A stretch of 64,000 nt of DNA from Vibrio sp. 05-20-BW147 (GCF_013369385.1 NZ_SZTO01000004.1:1-64000), one strand, 5' to 3'. Positions 1-9,248 are shown, counted from the stretch's first letter. The notes: a model not told the origin generated them from the sequence alone. Numbers and translations are program-made.

Positions 1-154
1 CCGCAAATTGGTGTGTTAGTTTGGTTGCGTCATACCATGTATATTTTTTCACCTCACCAGTGCAGGTTTTGCCATCCCAGCTTTGACCTAGGCTACAGCG
101 CATCCAAGTAAGGTTGGTTTCTTTGTCGTATACCGTTCCATTCGGATTAACCAC
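1..154 (-). repeat. Direct repeat, left copy (start of fourth DUF1566 domain)
   Basis: Positions 1-154 match 544-697 with three mismatches by eye, an in-frame spacing of 543 nt (181 codons). The repeat codes for the opening of a DUF1566 domain (NPNGTVYDKETNLTW onward). The left copy may extend past the window edge, in which case the whole variable domain is duplicated in tandem. Confidence 0.9.
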
Positions 155-1780
155 ATATTTGTTCACGGTTTCAGGCGGCTCTTTTTGTTCAGAAGAAGAG
201 AGCGCTGGTTTAGGTGTACTTGGATTTGATCCCGCTCGCACCAAACGGACGTGGTAGTAGTTTTTGTTCTTATATATGGGGCTGACGTAACCACTGTAGA
301 AGTAGACGTTCCACGCGCCGTCACTATTGCTGGCATAGGGCGAAGACGACCAATACGAATCATCGGATGTATTTGGAAATGCACTGATATTGATGGTTGG
401 CTCTTGGTAGTTGTCACCAAGGCATGCGCCATTGGTATCTTCCACATACTCTCTATTGGGGCGCGCTGATGGCTTACGCCCTTTTGAGCAGTAGACCAAA
501 GAATCCAGCTCTTCAACTGTGGGTAAGCGCCAAGCGGTTGAGCCCGCAAACTGGTGTGTTAGTTTGGTTGCGTCATACCATGTATATTTTTTCGCTTCAC
601 CAGTGCAGGTTTTGCCATCCCAGCTTTGACCTAGGCTACAGCGCATCCAAGTAAGGTTGGTTTCTTTGTCGTATACCGTTCCATTCGGATTAACCACTAG
701 GTTAGTCGCTTTGTCGTAGACAGTGCCATCAGCGTTAACCTCATACACTGACGTACTCTTATCAAGCACCAGCCGAACATAATTATCCGAGCGTGATTTT
801 TGATAAAATGTTAAGCCCGATCCAAATCCAACTATTCCTATTTTTTCACTATCAGCACTATCAACCGATGACGTCCAATAATCGGATCCAACTTTTGGCG
901 TATTGGGGAAAGCTGTTAAATCGATACGAGGTTGTGAATATTCTTTAAAGCAAGATTGTTGGGCGACATATTTTCCACTTGGAAGTTCCTTGTACTCATA
1001 ACCTTTAGGGCAAAGTATTAACGTTTCTAATTCATCTACCGTTGGCAGTCGCCAAAAGGGTTTTCCCACTTCTCTGGTACCAGTCACGATACCATTTGCG
1101 CTATTAATGACGGAAATTAAATCATAACTATAGAATTCTGTAGCCGTACCACTACATGTTTGACCGTCCCACGTTTGACCAACACTACAGCGCGCCCAAG
1201 TTAAGTTAGTGCGTTTATCGCTCACAGTCCCATCGTTATTGTCAATATATTCAGCCTGCCCAATAGAGCGAACCAAACGGATATATCCAGCAGCCTTTTT
1301 ATGGTAACTGAAGAGTAATCCTTCCGTGAACATGACAAACCAAGCCGTATCATCATATTTTTTTGTGGAAGACCAAAACACGCCCGTTGCAGCACTCCCA
1401 GGGAACACTAGCTGGTTTATCGCTGGTATATTGCAACTCGAACGTTGAAGGTCTTGTGGATCACTCGTTCCTCTGGTGCGTAACGTGGCCAACTCTTCAT
1501 GGGTAGGTAGTCGCCAATCACGACCTAAAGATGCGTATTTTTTTATAGCATCATTCCAACTAATCTGTAACGGAACACCTGTACAAGCACTGCCATTCCA
1601 GTTCAACCCTTCCGGACAGCGTTTCCACTCAAGCCCCGTTTCGTTATCAAGCACGATATCGTTTTTAATGGTGTAACGACTATCAGGTGCCCAGTTTTCT
1701 TTACTACAGTTATTAGCCTGCGCAATAGAGATACTGGTGCAAAACACAGTGACTAGCCATAACGCTTGTTTTATTTTCAT
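1..1780 (-). CDS. Secreted multi-domain DUF1566 protein, 3' end outside the window
   Basis: The frame is open from the ATG at 1780 (GGGG ribosome site 8 nt upstream) to the left edge, 593 codons with no stop, so the C-terminus is missing. Residues 1-22 are a Sec signal peptide ending AQA, with no lipobox. Then come DUF1566/Lcl_C-type domains at about residues 36-160, 165-345 and 365-520, and the start of a fourth near 545. Each has the GTVxDxxTxLxWxRC entry, a WRLPTxxEL core, a YWSSS-type strand and a closing VRLVR. The domain is common in secreted or surface proteins and is related to C-type-lectin folds. Domain 3 carries a segment matching a DGR variable repeat (234-355), and the fourth domain starts as a near-copy of the third. 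The ligand is unknown. It may be a surface adhesin or binding protein. Confidence 0.85.
   Translation of the reverse strand, partial: MKIKQALWLVTVFCTSISIAQANNCSKENWAPDSRYTIKNDIVLDNETGLEWKRCPEGLNWNGSACTGVPLQISWNDAIKKYASLGRDWRLPTHEELATLRTRGTSDPQDLQRSSCNIPAINQLVFPGSAATGVFWSSTKKYDDTAWFVMFTEGLLFSYHKKAAGYIRLVRSIGQAEYIDNNDGTVSDKRTNLTWARCSVGQTWDGQTCSGTATEFYSYDLISVINSANGIVTGTREVGKPFWRLPTVDELETLILCPKGYEYKELPSGKYVAQQSCFKEYSQPRIDLTAFPNTPKVGSDYWTSSVDSADSEKIGIVGFGSGLTFYQKSRSDNYVRLVLDKSTSVYEVNADGTVYDKATNLVVNPNGTVYDKETNLTWMRCSLGQSWDGKTCTGEAKKYTWYDATKLTHQFAGSTAWRLPTVEELDSLVYCSKGRKPSARPNREYVEDTNGACLGDNYQEPTINISAFPNTSDDSYWSSSPYASNSDGAWNVYFYSGYVSPIYKNKNYYHVRLVRAGSNPSTPKPALSSSEQKEPPETVNKYVVNPNGTVYDKETNLTWMRCSLGQSWDGKTCTGEVKKYTWYDATKLTHQFA
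234..355 (-). repeat. Candidate DGR variable repeat (VR-A) in the third DUF1566 domain
   Basis: These 122 nt code for residues 476-516 of the left-edge protein. They align without gaps to 9940-10061 in the lipoprotein gene. The two differ at 22 bases in 17 codons. None is synonymous and 20 of 22 are at codon positions 1 or 2. On the coding strand 15 differences involve an A in one copy, and the other 7 are pairs of non-A bases, as expected when both were mutated from a template A. Identity stops sharply after CGAGC, where the next base is already a synonymous difference. The conserved 3' end (CACGTCCGTTTGGTGCGAGC) would be the initiation-of-homing region. Confidence 0.8.
544..697 (-). repeat. 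Direct repeat, right copy (start of third DUF1566 domain)
   Basis: Partner of 1-154. Just upstream in the coding direction is a stuttered second domain opening: NADGTVYDKATNL is followed at once by NPNGTVYDKETNL. The third domain therefore appears to have had its beginning replaced or inserted by recombination with the fourth. Confidence 0.9.
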
Positions 1781-1907
1781 CCAATTTACCCCAATCTAGG
1801 TAGAGCCATATCATGGGTGCTTTTCTACGATTACTATTACGCACCAATTACATCAATCTTTGTTAACGCTTTGTGTCACTAAGACCCATATTTAATATCA
1901 TTTTGCC

Positions 1908-2417
1908 TTACGACCCTGTGTCGCTTTTCGCCAAGGAATTCAGGAACTGGGCAAACAGTGCATCAACCTCATCAATCGAAGACTTTAGACGGTGATCACC
2001 AGCGACAAGATGCAACGAAGCATGATTGACCTTGGCAAACTTTATTGAATGTTCCGCAGGGATCACACTGTCAGACCAGCCATGCACAACTTCAACATGA
2101 GTTCGGCAATGGTATTCCTGTTTCTTATAACCCGGCATGTAGAGTGCTGGAGCGAGCAAAAATAGGCCTTTTGTTGCCACGCTCTCTGAAGCCACCAAAG
2201 AGACATAACCACCCATACTGGAGCCAACAAGAGTGACTTCCTCTTCAATACCACTTAGCACGTTTAATAGGCGTTCAACTCTGAGGTCGGGGTCAAGCAT
2301 ATCGGTGTAGTCAATGCTATCAACTTGGTAACCAAACCTTTCAGCTGTGCTCGCCAATCGTTTTATTTTGCTGCCCCAAGGGCCACTTTCTTTTCCATGT
2401 GAGAAGATAACTTTCAA
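1908..2417 (-). CDS. Small alpha/beta hydrolase (YqiA/YcfP-like esterase)
   Basis: A 169-residue single-domain alpha/beta hydrolase, probably cytoplasmic. The nucleophile elbow is GSSMGG with Ser67. Asp116 (HGWSDSVIP) and His142 (AGDHRL) complete a plausible Ser-Asp-His triad. The N-terminal FSHGKESGPWGSK carries the oxyanion-side loop typical of the YqiA/YcfP/UPF0227 group. The size matches such small thioesterase- or esterase-like proteins. The start is UUG at 2417, supported by AAGGGG about 8 nt upstream; the ATG further upstream opens only a three-codon frame. The substrate is unknown. It is a single gene between the DUF1566 gene and the 2.6-8 kb operon. Confidence 0.75.
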   Translation of the reverse strand: MKVIFSHGKESGPWGSKIKRLASTAERFGYQVDSIDYTDMLDPDLRVERLLNVLSGIEEEVTLVGSSMGGYVSLVASESVATKGLFLLAPALYMPGYKKQEYHCRTHVEVVHGWSDSVIPAEHSIKFAKVNHASLHLVAGDHRLKSSIDEVDALFAQFLNSLAKSDTGS

Positions 2418-2617
2418 CTCATATCCCCTTAGTCGCTATTGAAGGCTCAGCCTACTTGATGAGCAAATATGGCTCTTAGCCTAATACCTGAAAGGCCATT
2501 TACCTCTACATTAACGTTAATAAGATGCTTTCCGTCATAACTCATTAGGCTCGCATCAGGCCACATTTATAAATCACTCTCAATAATCACTAACATACTA
2601 TCTATTGATAAAGTTAA

Positions 2618-4930
2618 TCACTGCGTTGCATCATCAAAATGAATGATTGCTTGCTGCCTTCGCCAATGTTCTTGATAGTCTTTCTCTAACGGCAACTTTT
2701 CTAACAACTGATGTTGTTGCAACGTCATTCGTGCCAGTTCGCGCCAGCGTAGGCACAGTTCTATCGGCAGTTTGTCGGCCAACTCTTTGGGCAGTTCACA
2801 CACTTGTTTCAGCACCTGTTGGTTTTGATTGGGCGTGAAACCTTGCTGGGGCAGTGAAATTAGGATTTGCAGCAACAATTCTTCGCTGGTTTGTTGCGCC
2901 ACGGGGTAGCGTGCTTGATGCAAGGAAAAGAGTTCGAGCAATGCCTCGAACGCCAACGCCTGCTGCCCTGCTTGCTGATGTTGATAATTGCGGCACAAGG
3001 TGGTGATTAAGCGCGATGCCCAGTTGGGCGCAGTATCGCTTTCATGGTTTTCTTCACTTTGATTATGTTGTTTAGCTTGCGCGCTTGGCTGCGCCAATAA
3101 CCAAGCAATGGGCGATGGCAGATGCTCGCAGGGTAAAACGCGCAGCAAGGGACCAAACTTTGTCTGCAAATGCGCAACAAACGGCTGTAATGACAGCTGC
3201 TGAGACTGCACATCGATCATCAGTTCTTGTAGTACCGCCAGCACAGCGCTGGGCAGTTGGCTTAGCGGCAGCAACAAGGCATTGTTTAGGCGCATTTCGG
3301 TATCGTATTCGTAACGCTGACTATCTTGCAGATAGTTGCCTTTGGCCCACATGGCATCGGCAACGCCGTGGAAAAAAGCCACGCGCTGCGCAAACTGCCA
3401 CCAACGCAACACGCGCGCCATGTCGCACGCATCACCATTGGCGTTTTGCCGTTGTGATTCAAAAAGCGCACGTACGTCAATATTAAGCCGCTGTTGGTGC
3501 TGTTGATAAAACTGCTCGCGTCCTTGGGGTGGTAACAAGTTTAACCAGTTAAGCAATAACGCTTCTGGGGTGTAGAGCAAGAACTGGTGGAAGGCGAACA
3601 CCAGCGGTGTCTCTAGTTGCTTGAGTAGCTGCTGCGCTTGTTTAGCGTGCCAAACGACAAATTCTGGCGATTTAACCCGTGCAGCAATGGCATCACAGGC
3701 TGCCAAGAAACGCTGCTCGCGCTCTGCCACATAGGCAAACCCCGCTGGGCTAAACGCATCGCGATGTGCTGGATAAAGAGCATCGTACTCACAAAAGGAG
3801 GCCAGTAACGATGGAAAAAGCGTTGTGCATTTTGGCAGGTTTTGCAGCCATCTTAACCAACGATTTTGCTGCGCGACATCCAACTGGCAAGCGTCACGTT
3901 GCAGCAGATAAAAGACGCGCTGTTGGCTATGCAGCAACGATTGCGGCAGCTCTTCTCGCTCAGGAAAAATAGGCAGTTCACGCCACAGCAGTGGTAACTG
4001 GTATAGGCTGAAGTCCAGCGCCAAGCTGGCTGTGGCATCGCCTTGGCGTTGGCACAGTAACAACCCGGTTTGAATCGCCAGCAAATGCTGGTAACCATCA
4101 TGCTGTTCCACCGGAAAATAAGCATGTTGGCGGCGCAGATAATCGCTATAGTAGGTGGCATCGCTATACTCGGCGCGTTGCTCGTCACTGAGGGTAATAA
4201 ACTGCTGACAAAGCCGATGAATGGCGTCACCTTCGGCGGCATTCTGTGCCAGCACCACCCAGAGTGAGGCAGAAAAATTGACGCTATCGTGCACATAACT
4301 GGCAAAGGTACGGTTTTTATCGATGTATTGCGGGCCAAGGGTATCAACAAGCAACAGCAAATCGGCGGCCAAGGCACTGGCCAATGCTGGCACCTGTTGT
4401 GGCACCACCAGCAACAGCTGTGTTTGTTGCTGGTGTAGCGTATGGCGCAGCTCAATAGCGTGCTGATGCACCTCACGCAGTGCTTTAACCTGCGGCAACC
4501 AAGACGACCACGGCAGCAGCGAATACAGCAGTAACGAAGTGAAAAACACCGCCACCAGCGCTACTTGGCCAAGTGGCGGTAGCGATAACATCAGTGCCCC
4601 ACCCAGCAGATACACCACGCACAAAAGCGCAAACTTGGGCAGCGTGCGCAATAAATAACTGCGCAAACACAGCAGCAAAGTAAGCGCTGCCATCGCCAAA
4701 CACATCAGCGCCTGCGCCCACAGAGTAAATAACCAAGCGGGCTGCTGGTTTAAAGTGTCACTCACGCTTAGCAACGCAAACAGCCAAACCAGCGTAAGCG
4801 TTGGCAGTAACGGCAACCACGCTTTAAACGCCCCGCGCCACTGGGTTTGGGTAAAACCTAGGTAGAGCGGGGCGGTAGTTTGTTGTGTGAGTAGATCGGC
4901 TAGGGACCGCGTTGACAATACAGTAGACAT
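2618..4930 (-). CDS. Large inner-membrane protein of unknown function
   Basis: 770 residues that I do not recognise. Residues about 35-160 hold four or five hydrophobic segments in two pairs (around LTLVWLFALL and LLCVVYLLGG), followed by a long, Gln- and Leu-rich soluble region of about 600 residues, probably helical and cytoplasmic. No catalytic motif is evident. It is the last gene of a three-gene minus-strand operon, starting 10 nt after the stop of the preceding lipoprotein gene. The gene is clearly richer in G+C than its operon partners, so the operon may be a composite. A membrane scaffold or transport-accessory role is possible but not shown. Confidence 0.7.
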   Translation of the reverse strand: MSTVLSTRSLADLLTQQTTAPLYLGFTQTQWRGAFKAWLPLLPTLTLVWLFALLSVSDTLNQQPAWLFTLWAQALMCLAMAALTLLLCLRSYLLRTLPKFALLCVVYLLGGALMLSLPPLGQVALVAVFFTSLLLYSLLPWSSWLPQVKALREVHQHAIELRHTLHQQQTQLLLVVPQQVPALASALAADLLLLVDTLGPQYIDKNRTFASYVHDSVNFSASLWVVLAQNAAEGDAIHRLCQQFITLSDEQRAEYSDATYYSDYLRRQHAYFPVEQHDGYQHLLAIQTGLLLCQRQGDATASLALDFSLYQLPLLWRELPIFPEREELPQSLLHSQQRVFYLLQRDACQLDVAQQNRWLRWLQNLPKCTTLFPSLLASFCEYDALYPAHRDAFSPAGFAYVAEREQRFLAACDAIAARVKSPEFVVWHAKQAQQLLKQLETPLVFAFHQFLLYTPEALLLNWLNLLPPQGREQFYQQHQQRLNIDVRALFESQRQNANGDACDMARVLRWWQFAQRVAFFHGVADAMWAKGNYLQDSQRYEYDTEMRLNNALLLPLSQLPSAVLAVLQELMIDVQSQQLSLQPFVAHLQTKFGPLLRVLPCEHLPSPIAWLLAQPSAQAKQHNQSEENHESDTAPNWASRLITTLCRNYQHQQAGQQALAFEALLELFSLHQARYPVAQQTSEELLLQILISLPQQGFTPNQNQQVLKQVCELPKELADKLPIELCLRWRELARMTLQQHQLLEKLPLEKDYQEHWRRQQAIIHFDDATQ

Positions 4931-4940
4931 CTATATAGCA

Positions 4941-7496
4941 CTAATCACAGGCTAAATAAGCTGCTCTTTCAAAGGTGTAGTGATGAGCAAAACTATTAGT
5001 TATCGAACATCCAGATGCATACTTGTTTGTGTCACTGTTGAAGCTTAAACATTTTTCTTGCCCTTTATAAATCCCTTTAGTACAACGAATGATAGCGGAG
5101 CCATCTTTTTCAAACTTGACAAAAGTATGGCAAGTATCGTTGGCTCCACAGTATGTATCGTCATCAACAGCATCCATTCTTGCATTCTGCGATTCAATAT
5201 GCCTTGTATCTTCACCAATGAACTGATTGTAAAGCTCACCTGTTTTAGACACTATCGAGTAGATTGTTCCTGATTGCCTTGGTGCCGGTGGTAGTTGTGC
5301 AAACGCGCTGAAAGCTAGCTTTTGGGTACCTTTGGCTTTCAGTTCTTTTGCGGCAACAAGTGACACTGATTTAATTTCTGCTGATATTTTCGCTACACCA
5401 TCGGGATACACCGCTGTGTATCCACCTAGCGTCCCGCGATCAAAATACGCAGTCTGAAATGCGCCAAACCTTACAGCATTCCGAGCCGTTGCATTGTCTG
5501 AGCTCAATCTCGAACTCACGACCTGTTCCAAACTAATGTGTGGTTTGGTAGTGGACGCTCCGAAAAGCTTTGCTTTTACTTCCTTTTCCAGTGGTAGATT
5601 GAATGAAAACTCAATCACCACATTAAAATCATGATACTGAGGGATAAAAGGCGCATTACTCCCTAACCTCAATTGGTAACCAACGCTGGCGGTGGCGTTA
5701 ACTTCATAAGAATACTCAGAAGCCCAACCCCAACGCGCGATTTTTCGGCCATCAACGGAAGAGTCTAAGTCTGTTAACTCGAGCCTAAACAGCCCATCTT
5801 TGTTTTTGATTGATTCAAAGGCAAAAGCCTCCAAAATCTTATGGTGTTCCGTTGTTTTGGCCAACTGCTGTGACTTTTGACCATCACTTGGTAACAACGT
5901 TAATTGATACGCTCGGAATTGTGCTAAAAATTGCCCCTTGTCTCTTAACAAAGCAACATAGGTCTCTTTGGTCTGTTGGTATACGTCTTGATATTTCGTC
6001 TTAGCAAAATCCTTTAGATATTTTTCATAGTCGTTTTCTGAAGTCAGTATCTTTGAAATGCTGATGAGGTCCTGTTTTTCGCCGGACAAATCGTATGCTT
6101 TCTTCAAAGATGCGTACGTATTCTGCGTTCTGTACAGCGACAGTAATTTCACCTTGGCCAAGGCTGAAATTTCCGAATTTTTGGTATTACGTTTAGAAAA
6201 ATCAATCAACTGCTCTTCTGAGGTCAATAAGGCCAGTTCAGATTTCAAATCGCCATTTTCCTTTGACCAAAGGTAAGCATTTTGGAAACCCAACACCGTT
6301 TGTTTCGAACGATATAAACCTATTAGTTCACTCTTTGCCGAATACACCACAGGTAACGCGACCGCAGGCGAGTAGAGCTTTACAAATTCTAAAAGTGCGT
6401 CTTCACCTTTGATCAATGCGTACTCGGAAGATAAATCACTCGAATCACCAGACCATTTAAACGCATTGCGATAACCTTGCACACTTTTCTGTTCTCTATA
6501 AAGACCAACTAGTCGATTCTTCACGTCAGCTGCAGAGCTGTGCGCTTTGTATTGCCCTAAGTAACTGACTAATACTGCCGTATCTTTAGAATACATCGCG
6601 TCTTTATATAAGAGCGTGCGAATCGCCTCTCTACTGGATGCAGTAATTGATTGATATCGTCTCTGTTGCTCTTTGCTGGCCGCCAACGTTACATCTTTAC
6701 TCATTACCCAACCATGCTGTTGGTTCTCTAATGTGACCCATAAGGCATCTGAATTACTTTCGATCACCATTAATTGCATCGCAGGGCTAAGACGAGCCTT
6801 AACATTTGTAAACTGCGGAGAGTCGTATAAGTTTGTTTCCCGAACCAATTTAGGTTCAGAAATCAAAGTGTTTACTTTTTTGTCGTTATATTTCTGAATA
6901 AACTGTCTCAGTTGAGAGATGTTTTTAGCATCCAATTTTTCATATTCAATTTCCAGCACCGAGAACAGTGCTTGCCGAGAGAAATAACTCCCTTTTGTTA
7001 CTTCGGAAAATTCCTCCAAGCCCTTTACATCTTTTGCATTGGTCAGCCTAGCCAACTCATTGATTAAAAACCTTGAATATTCACCGGGGTCTTGTTGTGA
7101 AAGATATTGATGGTAGATGGCTGAATCGTTCTTTTCTTTTGATAATTGATAATATGCCTCGCGCTCTTTTGCTTTGTGATGCGATTTTACTGCAACATCC
7201 AAGTTGAGCTGGTTTTTTGATTCAAACTCCGATGCATTATTAAAATATTCAATTGCTGATTGCGGCTCTTTTTTGGCCAATTTAAGTTCACCTAGCGCTG
7301 TCAGTGCATAAAACTGTCCGATACTCACACCCGATGCTTCATATCCTTTTAATGACTGCTCAAAGTGGCTTTGAGCACTATCTAGTTTATTTTCAGACAA
7401 GGATTGATAGCCATGCTGCAAGTGTTCTGTATTGGACAACTGACCAGCACAACCCAATAGCAAAAATAACAGTAAATAGCTGATTCTCTTAGCCAC
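4941..7496 (-). CDS. Large lipoprotein with TPR-like and SH3-like regions
   Basis: 851 residues from a GUG at 7496, preceded by GAGG about 8 nt upstream that overlaps the stop region of the upstream gene. The N-terminus (MAKRISYLLLFLLLGCAG) is a lipoprotein signal with lipobox LLGC. Residues about 30-100 look like TPR helices. A bacterial SH3-like segment (LYDSPQF...LWVTLENQQHGWV) lies near residues 220-275. Three related helical blocks containing YR-xxx-A-WSxxxxDL follow, suggesting degenerate repeats. The C-terminal 80 residues are Cys-rich (YCGANDTC, IRCTKG, EKCLS, SGCS, LACD), suggesting disulphides in the periplasm. Middle gene of an apparent operon, function unknown. Confidence 0.75.
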   Translation of the reverse strand: MAKRISYLLLFLLLGCAGQLSNTEHLQHGYQSLSENKLDSAQSHFEQSLKGYEASGVSIGQFYALTALGELKLAKKEPQSAIEYFNNASEFESKNQLNLDVAVKSHHKAKEREAYYQLSKEKNDSAIYHQYLSQQDPGEYSRFLINELARLTNAKDVKGLEEFSEVTKGSYFSRQALFSVLEIEYEKLDAKNISQLRQFIQKYNDKKVNTLISEPKLVRETNLYDSPQFTNVKARLSPAMQLMVIESNSDALWVTLENQQHGWVMSKDVTLAASKEQQRRYQSITASSREAIRTLLYKDAMYSKDTAVLVSYLGQYKAHSSAADVKNRLVGLYREQKSVQGYRNAFKWSGDSSDLSSEYALIKGEDALLEFVKLYSPAVALPVVYSAKSELIGLYRSKQTVLGFQNAYLWSKENGDLKSELALLTSEEQLIDFSKRNTKNSEISALAKVKLLSLYRTQNTYASLKKAYDLSGEKQDLISISKILTSENDYEKYLKDFAKTKYQDVYQQTKETYVALLRDKGQFLAQFRAYQLTLLPSDGQKSQQLAKTTEHHKILEAFAFESIKNKDGLFRLELTDLDSSVDGRKIARWGWASEYSYEVNATASVGYQLRLGSNAPFIPQYHDFNVVIEFSFNLPLEKEVKAKLFGASTTKPHISLEQVVSSRLSSDNATARNAVRFGAFQTAYFDRGTLGGYTAVYPDGVAKISAEIKSVSLVAAKELKAKGTQKLAFSAFAQLPPAPRQSGTIYSIVSKTGELYNQFIGEDTRHIESQNARMDAVDDDTYCGANDTCHTFVKFEKDGSAIIRCTKGIYKGQEKCLSFNSDTNKYASGCSITNSFAHHYTFERAAYLACD

Positions 7497-7506
7497 GACA
7501 ATTACC

Positions 7507-7953
7507 TCAAAACTTAAAAGTAACGGTATAAACAAACTCATTATTCTCAGGGATGTAACTTAACCCCTGAGAAATGTTGCTCGCTTCAGAACGTAGGCTG
7601 GAGGCTTGATTATCAAAATATTGTCCTGCGAGATAGCCAGCCGCAAAAACCGCGAGCCCCGCATAGAAAGCGATACGACCATCTTCACTAAATGTGTATT
7701 CTCCACTTCGTGTTTCTTCTAATGTCGCCAAAGCATATATAAAGCTACCTCCCCCAACAACATAAGAACTCCAACGTGAAGTATCTGCATAGACGTCATT
7801 CCTATCTGCTGCCGAAAGTAAATCTTGGTAACGCTCCTCTTGTTGCTCTAATTTATCGAGATCGAGAGCAGAGGGTGCGGTATTTGGCATGGTGTTAGCT
7901 AAACCACTGTTAGCAAACAATACCAAAGATAAAAACGTAATTATTTTTTTCAT
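7507..7953 (-). CDS. Small exported protein, first gene of the unknown operon
   Basis: 148 residues with a Sec signal peptide (MKKIITFLSLVLFANSGLA). An acidic or Gln-rich helix (LDKLEQQEERYQDLLSAADRN) and a hydrophobic Gly/Ala-rich stretch (about 95-112) follow, and the tail ends in alternating, Phe-terminated residues (YTVTFKF) reminiscent of an outer-membrane strand. The ATG at 7953 has GGAG 6 nt upstream. The stop is 10 nt before the GUG of the large lipoprotein gene, so the two are probably co-transcribed and coupled. I do not recognise the family; it may be a partner of the lipoprotein in the envelope. Confidence 0.7.
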   Translation of the reverse strand: MKKIITFLSLVLFANSGLANTMPNTAPSALDLDKLEQQEERYQDLLSAADRNDVYADTSRWSSYVVGGGSFIYALATLEETRSGEYTFSEDGRIAFYAGLAVFAAGYLAGQYFDNQASSLRSEASNISQGLSYIPENNEFVYTVTFKF

Positions 7954-8255
7954 TTCAACTCCATTAACAAAAAATAATGATAATTCCCACCATAAAATAG
8001 TGTGGCAATATAATTGGTCATATAAGCAGGGAAACCATACCAGCGTCTAAATTTTCACCACACTATAAAACCAGCGCCCAATACTGCGTCTAGCACCAGG
8101 GCGAGCGCATGAACGTTAGTTGCCCAATTTGAGTTTAAATATCGAGCACAGAATGAGTAACATTTGATTACCGTAACCTCTTTTATCGAGCAGTTGAAAA
8201 GCAAGCCACTCCATTTAATCAAATATTAAACAGACATGCGGTAGTCCTGTGGTTT
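7954..8255. other. AT-rich intergenic region, no gene seen
   Basis: About 300 bases between two minus-strand genes. It should hold the promoter of the 7507-7953 gene, but I could not single out a box. No complete attC-like or tRNA structure is present. Confidence 0.5.
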
Positions 8256-9137
8256 TTAACCATTACTGTTTAGATTCGAGAAATTGGCATACTTTCCTCC
8301 ATTTTCTAGAAGATATATTTCCAACTCATCGAATTTAGCATTGTGTGCATAATCGAGCATAGTCCAACCCCGTCTATCAACGGCATTGATATCTAATCCT
8401 GATTTTATTGAACGCTTAACAAGATCAAAAGTAAATTTATCTTTTCTCTGGTCATTTATTATAAGGTGAGGAATATAGTATGGTTCATCATAAATTCCGT
8501 TTTTATCTTTTGACTTGAAAGCATAAGGTTCACTAAGATCTAGACCATGCTTTACCATTAAATCGAACGCATTATATGGCATTTGCTTCCAAGAGTGCCC
8601 TTTGGTGTAGACTAAACCCATATGAAAATCATCTCGCAAATAGTATTTATTTATGTTCCTTTTTGCTCCGGAAATCAACACATATTCTATTGCTTTCAGT
8701 TCAATTTGATTGGGGCTTTTTTGGAAATAAAAGAGTCTATTAATCAAGCTTCCACTAACTTTTCCAGTTCTATTACTATTGTAATAGCAATCTAAGTCCT
8801 CTCCTATTTCCACAAAGTACTTCACTAACTCAAGATCTTTTTCTTTTAGATCATAATCTATTACATCCCCCAAGAGGCAAGAGGAATTCTCTGTTCTAGC
8901 CAGTTTCAATTTGTACTTATTAAATAATTTTGCCATTTGTAAAGATGGCTTATTTTTTTGAATCAAAATATGGTAACTCGCGTTATTTAACGTACCTCCC
9001 TTTTTGATCATCTCTTCTGCTTTGGCTAGATCATTTTCTTTGACCGCCTTTTCCAGCATACGGTCGTAAACAGTTTGCTCAGCTAGAGCACAAACTGGCG
9101 AAAGTAAAAGTAAAAGTAAAAATATTTTTTTAAACAT
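8256..9137 (-). CDS. Exported ankyrin-like repeat protein
   Basis: 293 residues with a signal peptide (MFKKIFLLLLLLSPVCALA). Ankyrin-like units can be read at about residues 25-55 (LEKAVKENDLAKAEEMIKKGG), 97-120 (DLELVKYFVEIGEDL) and 240-285 (DLVKRSIKSGLDINAVDRRGWTMLDYA then EIYLLENGG). These bind proteins in other ankyrin families; the partner here is unknown. AAAGG sits 7 nt before the ATG. The gene is markedly AT-rich compared with neighbours, suggesting horizontal origin. It is transcribed alone. Confidence 0.65.
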   Translation of the reverse strand: MFKKIFLLLLLLSPVCALAEQTVYDRMLEKAVKENDLAKAEEMIKKGGTLNNASYHILIQKNKPSLQMAKLFNKYKLKLARTENSSCLLGDVIDYDLKEKDLELVKYFVEIGEDLDCYYNSNRTGKVSGSLINRLFYFQKSPNQIELKAIEYVLISGAKRNINKYYLRDDFHMGLVYTKGHSWKQMPYNAFDLMVKHGLDLSEPYAFKSKDKNGIYDEPYYIPHLIINDQRKDKFTFDLVKRSIKSGLDINAVDRRGWTMLDYAHNAKFDELEIYLLENGGKYANFSNLNSNG

Positions 9138-9248
9138 AAAACAACCTTTATATTTAACTAGTTATAAATACGGTTCCATTTTTATTTCAATCAATAACAT
9201 TGATATGACGATCACCGTTATCAATCTTGAAAGTAGCACTAAACGCCA

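Noticed and set aside
163..549. Minus-strand open frame of 128 codons
   Set aside because: It is out of frame with the DUF1566 gene, which is open from 1780 to the left edge and carries all the domain motifs.
2647..4476. Plus- and minus-strand frames inside the 770-residue gene
   Set aside because: Shadow frames of a GC-rich gene; no domain or ribosome site.
8041..8200. Possible superintegron attC-like sequence (GTTAG-type motifs)
   Set aside because: The paired R''/R' and L''/L' boxes of a Vibrio attC site are not present.
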